Shown here: piece after piece, positions 59,019 through 64,000 of the stretch
Layout of the letters: every line of letters begins with the position of its first letter
How positions within the stretch are numbered: position 1 is the stretch's first letter
DNA from: Baylisascaris procyonis
Lineage: Eukaryota > Nematoda > Chromadorea > Rhabditida > Ascarididae
Assembly: GCA_037389465.1 (NCBI GenBank)
Contig: JAZARR010000129.1
Coordinates: forward strand, 1-64,000
Direction of reading: 5' to 3'
Length of the DNA: 64,000 nucleotides
The notes under the pieces: model-generated
Database searches by the model: none
What the model was told of the DNA's origin: nothing
The model's input: only the letters and a program-made list of their open reading frames with translations
Translations under genes and position numbers: made by a program

Positions 59019-61544
59019 CTACCGCACGCTTGAAAAGAAGGCCATCCTCGAAGAGGTGAACTTAGCGAGAATATTGTTTGCGTCAACACCCGTTGCAAGC
59101 AACGATCTTACATCGGTGTCAAACCTCGTTCGTACTGGACCCACAACTTTCATCTGTCTGGAAGGCATTTTTATTAACTCTCAATCAGATTTTCTCATAT
59201 AAGAAGGCAGAAATGTTGTGATTTTAATGGCAATCCGCGGCAAGCACTCTTCCCTTTCAAATGTCAGATGAATGCTGTCATCTAGAATGTTTCCTCATTC
59301 AAATTCTCTCTTGTTCACTTTGGTCCCGTAATGTCCAATCGTTAAGGTGATGCTTTCTGAGTGTTATCATGGCCAAGGACCCGTCTTTCCTCTCACGTAC
59401 CAATTCAACTCTATCAACACTCAACATTACCCAACTTTATTCTACATCCACTTTCAATAAAAGATATTCCAATTATGAGAAAAGCTTATGTCACTCACCT
59501 ACATTGTGCAATTATGAACCACTACTCAACTCGTTTACGGTACGCAGCGCGCCTCCACTAAACGGTCAATTCTTCTATGATCTCGTCGATTATGTGCTTC
59601 ATACATAGAAAGGGGTATGCTATTTTCAAAACTGACAAATGCGCCACATGAAGCATCACCTCATACTACTATAAAAAATAATTCAAGATCTTAGAAATAA
59701 ATAATATAACAAGAGGCAATTCTACGCATACAAGGTTTCCATTCACTGTACACTCCCAAAAGTATTGTAACTTTGCGACCTGTAGACGCAGTTTCAAAAG
59801 GCGAAAATGGAATCAACTTCACTTCCTCTATTCAATCGTAACTTAGCACACATTCCATCTAGTTCTCTAATTAGCAGATTGGCAACTCATCAGTACGGAT
59901 ACCTCTGAGATATAAGAAAGACTCAGGATCCCTCTTCCCAGTGATGTAGCAATATGAGTGCATGAAGTGTCTTTCATTTGCATAAATAACTAAACGAGAG
60001 CAAGAAAAACAATAAACTGCTTACCTAATATGAGTATCCCTTCCGTTCTGATGGTTCTGAACAACATGCAACTGCAAGACAAATGCCCGTGCAGGTCTTC
60101 CATTGTTACGCACATCTATCACCTCCAAAATCTTTGTTCAACAACAATGCTTATAATACGGGTACACTTTCTTGCTTCATCTACACGGTAAAATTCTTTG
60201 GCCTATAGAAAAGGAAATGGGTCTGTGGGATCAGAATTCTACTCCCCCCCCCCAAACAAAGTTTAAAATAAAATTTCCTTAAATTTTAGTAAATCTCATC
60301 CAGCAAAAAAGAAAAAAAAAACAGAAGATAGTGTTGTTAACTCCCATCAAGAAACGTTTTCCTGTCCCTTCCCCCCCCCCCCAGTGCCTCAAATTTTTGC
60401 TCACATTTCTATACTTGGTCGTCACATCAATAGCCTCACCCTCGTTTAGAAATTCCAAAGTTGCCACCACCTAAAGCGGTCGCATCAAAATATTATTAAA
60501 AGAAAGTTTCTTTACCGTCCCCGAATAGGCAACTGCCTCCTCTCCCCATCCAGATCTACGCCAATAAATCATAAAATGTATGTAAGAGAAATGAGCACAG
60601 AACGAATCTTCATCCATATCCAGAATAGATGAACCCAAATGAACGACTATCCTGAAGGACCAATTCGAATGAATTAAGTGCATCCGATTTGAATAACTAA
60701 TATGACACCTTCTTACCTTCCTGACGGAAGAGATAGATATACAGAAATATGTAATTCACTATGAGAAACTAATGCAACGTCTGAAGCAGCACTTAACAAG
60801 TAGCTGAAAACTATCGCTTATAGGCGAAAAACTTCAGTAAGTGGAACAGTGAAGGGATGGAAAATGCTTCGACAACTCAGAGAGCGGGATCCTTAAAATC
60901 AATGCAATTGGTTTACCGATTTTGGCATTTGTTCCAATCCCTCTCACAAATGTAAGAGGATCCGCCCGTAAAGGTATATACAATAGAAACTTTGCACTGT
61001 GAAAGCAAAAAAACTTCAAATTTATATCTTCGAAAGAGAGCTGGACGCGAATGGATTTCTGGATGCTTTTATCTCTTTGTTACTATGAATGCATAACCAA
61101 TTTTATTTTCATGTCCAACAACATAACCTCCCATCCTTCTCTCTCTATTTTTTTTTTGTTATGTAGAATCTATATATATTTATTACGAACGATGCGGCAA
61201 CTTCACATATCTATTTCTAAGCTGCACAACATCAAAGGGAATACTGGAATTGAATATTTTGATTGCTTAATGGCACAACTGGAATCGCTTGAAATATTCA
61301 AGTTCCTTGTTGCCAAGATCTAAATTCACAACTGACACTCATGAATACAGCATAAAGTGAACAGATAATCTGCACAAATCTTCAATAGATTTTTGTTTGA
61401 ACAGGAGAAGGTGAGGGCACAGACATATCGCCACGATTAGTACTATTATTCCTCAAACATTATTTTAACGGGGGCAACACAATTCGCTGCAAAGGAAGTC
61501 CATAAGTTGGTTACGTCTGAGAGACTGAACACACCAAAATTTTC

Positions 61545-61604
<60 letters not shown>

Positions 61605-63520
61605 CAATATGCACAAACGTACATGCACGTATACAACATATACGATGGTTGGAATTGCCTTATAACTGCGCGAACCAATTCTAAACATTCATTGCAATGT
61701 GAAATTGCTCCCGTACTCTTCGCTTCTATTCTTCTTTTCAAAGTTATATTACCTTTATGAATACGACTCAAACCTGTCATTGCCTCTCTACATTGCTCAA
61801 CGATGTTCGCATCTCAGAAAAGTGTTTTCAGGTTGGATGTATTATAAGTGCCTCTCTATTTGTATTTGAAGTAATGGCTGCACTAAGAATGACAAGAGAT
61901 AAAGGCCCAACTTGCTTGGTGTATACGATTCATCTGTCTTATAGTCGAGGTGCAGCAAAAGGAATGAAATGTCTGTCTTCTTTGGAAATTCGATGGTAAC
62001 GGTGTGTGGTTGTGGTCCATCCGATTGCCAATACTGGTCGACGTTTTCCTCAAGCAGCTGATGGATACCAAAACCATCTGTTAACGATTCTCGATAAAAT
62101 TGCTACTTGAAATATGCATCCACTTACATTATAGAAAATATAATTAACAATCTGCTCTTTATGAGATCATTTACGATGAATTAAATAAAATTAATGAAAA
62201 TACTCCCTCAACATCTGATGTGTTTTCCAGTAGATGGTCGAAGAATAGTCTACCAACTTGCAGATTTGTGGATTTAAAAAACAGCGAAAAGAAGTAAAGC
62301 TCAAATCTCCTATTCGTCCCCTCCTCCCCCCTCTCTATCTCCGGCTCCAGGAAGAGGCAATTTCTGAAGGCTGTGGAGATCTCTTCAAAAATAAGGAGGT
62401 GCGTTTGAAACTAATCGAAAACCCATCTCCGAGTAGAAATATTAAAAACGAAAAAATGCGGATATGTGCAATATAAATACATAGAATAACAATAAAAGTT
62501 TCCTCACTATAATAAGTTGAAATAGAAATGGTTTTCTTAGGAATGTGAAAAAACATTAAGATGACATTATCGTTTGAGACTTCAGTGGCGAAAAATAGAT
62601 AAAAGTATATTTCGGATGGAATTGAAATTAGTGAATGAAACTTTTCCTGAAAAATGTAATCAATGAGCTGAGGGACGAAATATCTTGGGCAGATTGCATT
62701 GAAAATTTAACTGCAATAATCCTAACTTTTTGACTCATGAGAGTTTATAAATGCTATAATCACCTCTCCCCTCCCGCCTCAGGCTAGGCGCATATGCACG
62801 GAACAATGATTGGATCCCTAAAGCACAAGTGTACGATAACAGAAAAATTCAGTGTGCTATAAATAAGGCAATTTTAGGGTGACCAATTGGCTAATATTAC
62901 ATAAATGACATAAAATGACAAGGTATGTAAGCCCATATAATTCAGAATTTTTATTAGATGGTGGAGGACGAAAAGGAATTGTCAATGCAGAATGAACAAC
63001 AAAAAAAAATTGAAATGGCACAATAATCACTTGGTTGCATTCGCGGTATTCCCTTAAGCAAGTTTGGCAACCCCTCCCCCCCCCCCTTTATGAGGGTATA
63101 GTGGTGTATATGTTCGATAAGCAAAGCAAAGCCTCAAAAAGACATACCAGTTTTGCAGCTGGACAGTGTCCAACACGCTTGATTCGATATATCACATACA
63201 CCACCAGCATTCTCGGGTAAAGCTTTCTTCCAGTCGATGTTGTTCTCCTCTTTATTGCTCAACTGTGTCTCATCAACAACTTCTTCTTCATCAACATCCA
63301 TCATCCTACGTATCGACCAAATTTTCTGCATTACTCTCATCTTACAATTTAATGTGCACTAATTCATTTAGCACTTATAACATGAACGCATCAAATCAAA
63401 TCATTTATCTAAATAAAAACTTCATTAAAGCTTCAGTCATCAGATGAACACAATATTACAATAAAAGTATAAAAGTTTATACTCAATATCCATGATGACC
63501 ATAAACGAACGATCGGCCAT
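59019..63520 (-). CDS. apc-10: Anaphase-promoting complex subunit 10 (DOC1), 7 exons
   Basis: DOC-domain subunit that helps the APC/C capture D-box substrates for ubiquitination in mitosis. Exons: 63520-63483, 63305-63148, 62077-61912, 61730-61676, 60470-60405, 60131-60025, 59157-59019. Together they make 729 nt, 242 aa and TAG, all in phase. Diagnostic blocks are ISNQACWTLSSCKT (human IGSQAVWSLSSCKP), GFGIHQLLEENVDQYWQSDG, YKTDESYTPSK and VVQNHQNGRDTHIRQMKV (human LANHQNGRDTHMRQIKI). The human protein is 185 aa. The extra length is an acidic N-terminal extension (MMDVDEEEVVDE) and insertions around 60405-60131 and at the C terminus. The first exon (MADRSFMVIMDIE) is less certain: translation could instead start at MMDVDEEE after trans-splicing at 63305. 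Confidence 0.92.
60025..60131 (-). other. apc-10: apc-10 exon with the DOC signature
   Basis: Carries ARAFVLQLHVVQNHQNGRDT, the most conserved DOC1/APC10 segment (NHQNGRDTH in human), which forms part of the degron-facing surface. It ends ATT AG|GTAAGC; the A at 59157 completes Arg. The acceptor could be CAAAG at 60132 or GGAG at 60123; both keep phase. Confidence 0.9.
61547..61601. repeat. (TA)n microsatellite
   Basis: A run of about 27 TA dinucleotides in the apc-10 intron between exons 61730-61676 and 60470-60405. Confidence 0.97.
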
Positions 63521-64000
63521 GTTTTGAGTTGGAAAGCAACTTCATCCAATCACTACCATCTAATAAGGCTCTAAATAATTAAAGTCTGGATATAATGTCT
63601 ACCCTCGTATGAATGAATTCTATAACGGTACAATTTTATTGATGAAAGAGTTCCCAATTCTGCTAGAGACCCTCTTTTCTTGAAGAAAAAAAAGACCACA
63701 GTGATGAAATATTGGGATAGAGAAACGTTGGAGCCTTTCCACTAATCTGATTAACTTACGGATATAATGAACTATAATTTCAGTAAAATGTTGGGTTTAT
63801 GGCTTTAGATAAATTTTCTAAGTCCTAACATATATCTCAATGCAAAAGTATTTAAAATATTTTAAGATATGATTAGCCGCGATGAACACCGATAATCGCA
63901 CAAAGCTTAAAATATTCCCTTCAACGGGAAGGTTTCACTCAACCGATATACGAGAAACTCTCGAACTTTAGTCATCGCGATTGCTATAATTGGACACCAT
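63521..64000. other. Presumed apc-10 upstream region
   Basis: AT-rich sequence 5' of apc-10 on the minus strand up to the window edge. No coding exon or RNA gene recognised; it probably includes the promoter. Confidence 0.4.

Noticed and set aside
58867..59202. 111-codon plus-strand ORF
   Set aside because: It is antisense to the last apc-10 exon (59157-59019), which matches the family and keeps phase.
61750..61805. Alternative apc-10 exon containing RTSLSNVERQ
   Set aside because: The phases did not join exon 62077-61912. The segment at 61730-61676 (HCNECLEL) joins in phase on both sides and aligns better with human APC10.

Overview
The window looks like a clade V (strongylid or hookworm-like) nematode. 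Genes are split into many short exons with TTTCAG-like acceptors and long AT-rich introns, and simple TA repeats are common. The transposable elements are of nematode BEL/Pao and RTE-like type. Organism identity is inferred; no rRNA, tRNA or marker gene was found. Exon models were built by eye from homology, splice consensus and reading-phase bookkeeping.

Layout. (1) 1267-11003, minus: twelve exons of PDS5 (cohesin regulator; EVL-14/PDS-5 in C. elegans), 595 codons in phase, running off the left edge. One intron carries a GC-rich element whose tail matches a LINE found elsewhere in the window. (2) 11004-17725: intergenic space between divergent genes. (3) 17726-43638, plus: SAS-4/CPAP, the centriole assembly factor, over 26 kb. 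It has an N-terminal RPFLRKGEG motif, central coiled coils and a C-terminal TCP10/G-box region. (4) 28.5-37.5 kb: a transposon nest in one SAS-4 intron. The 3' end of an RTE-like LINE is split by an 8.6 kb BEL/Pao LTR element (LTRs 28720-29372 and 36521-37357, 5-bp duplication GCATG). The element has gag, protease, RT/RNase H, integrase and an envelope-like domain, and several breaks. (5) 43.7-49.3 kb: sparse, with a possible cysteine-rich minus-strand gene and a short plus-strand peptide-like ORF. (6) 49400-53690, minus: a complete five-exon LYSMD3/4-type LysM membrane protein (229 aa). (7) 53941-55445, plus: a candidate 86-aa gene divergent from it. (8) 59019-63520, minus: a complete seven-exon APC10/DOC1 subunit of the anaphase-promoting complex (242 aa).

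Three of the recognised genes act in cell division: cohesin maintenance, centriole assembly and anaphase ubiquitination. The most notable points are a one-base frameshift in the first SAS-4 exon after the transposon nest, the nested insertion itself, unequal LTRs caused by a 17-bp minisatellite, an envelope-like region fused to integrase, two GC-AG introns supported by homology, and several short unannotated candidate genes.
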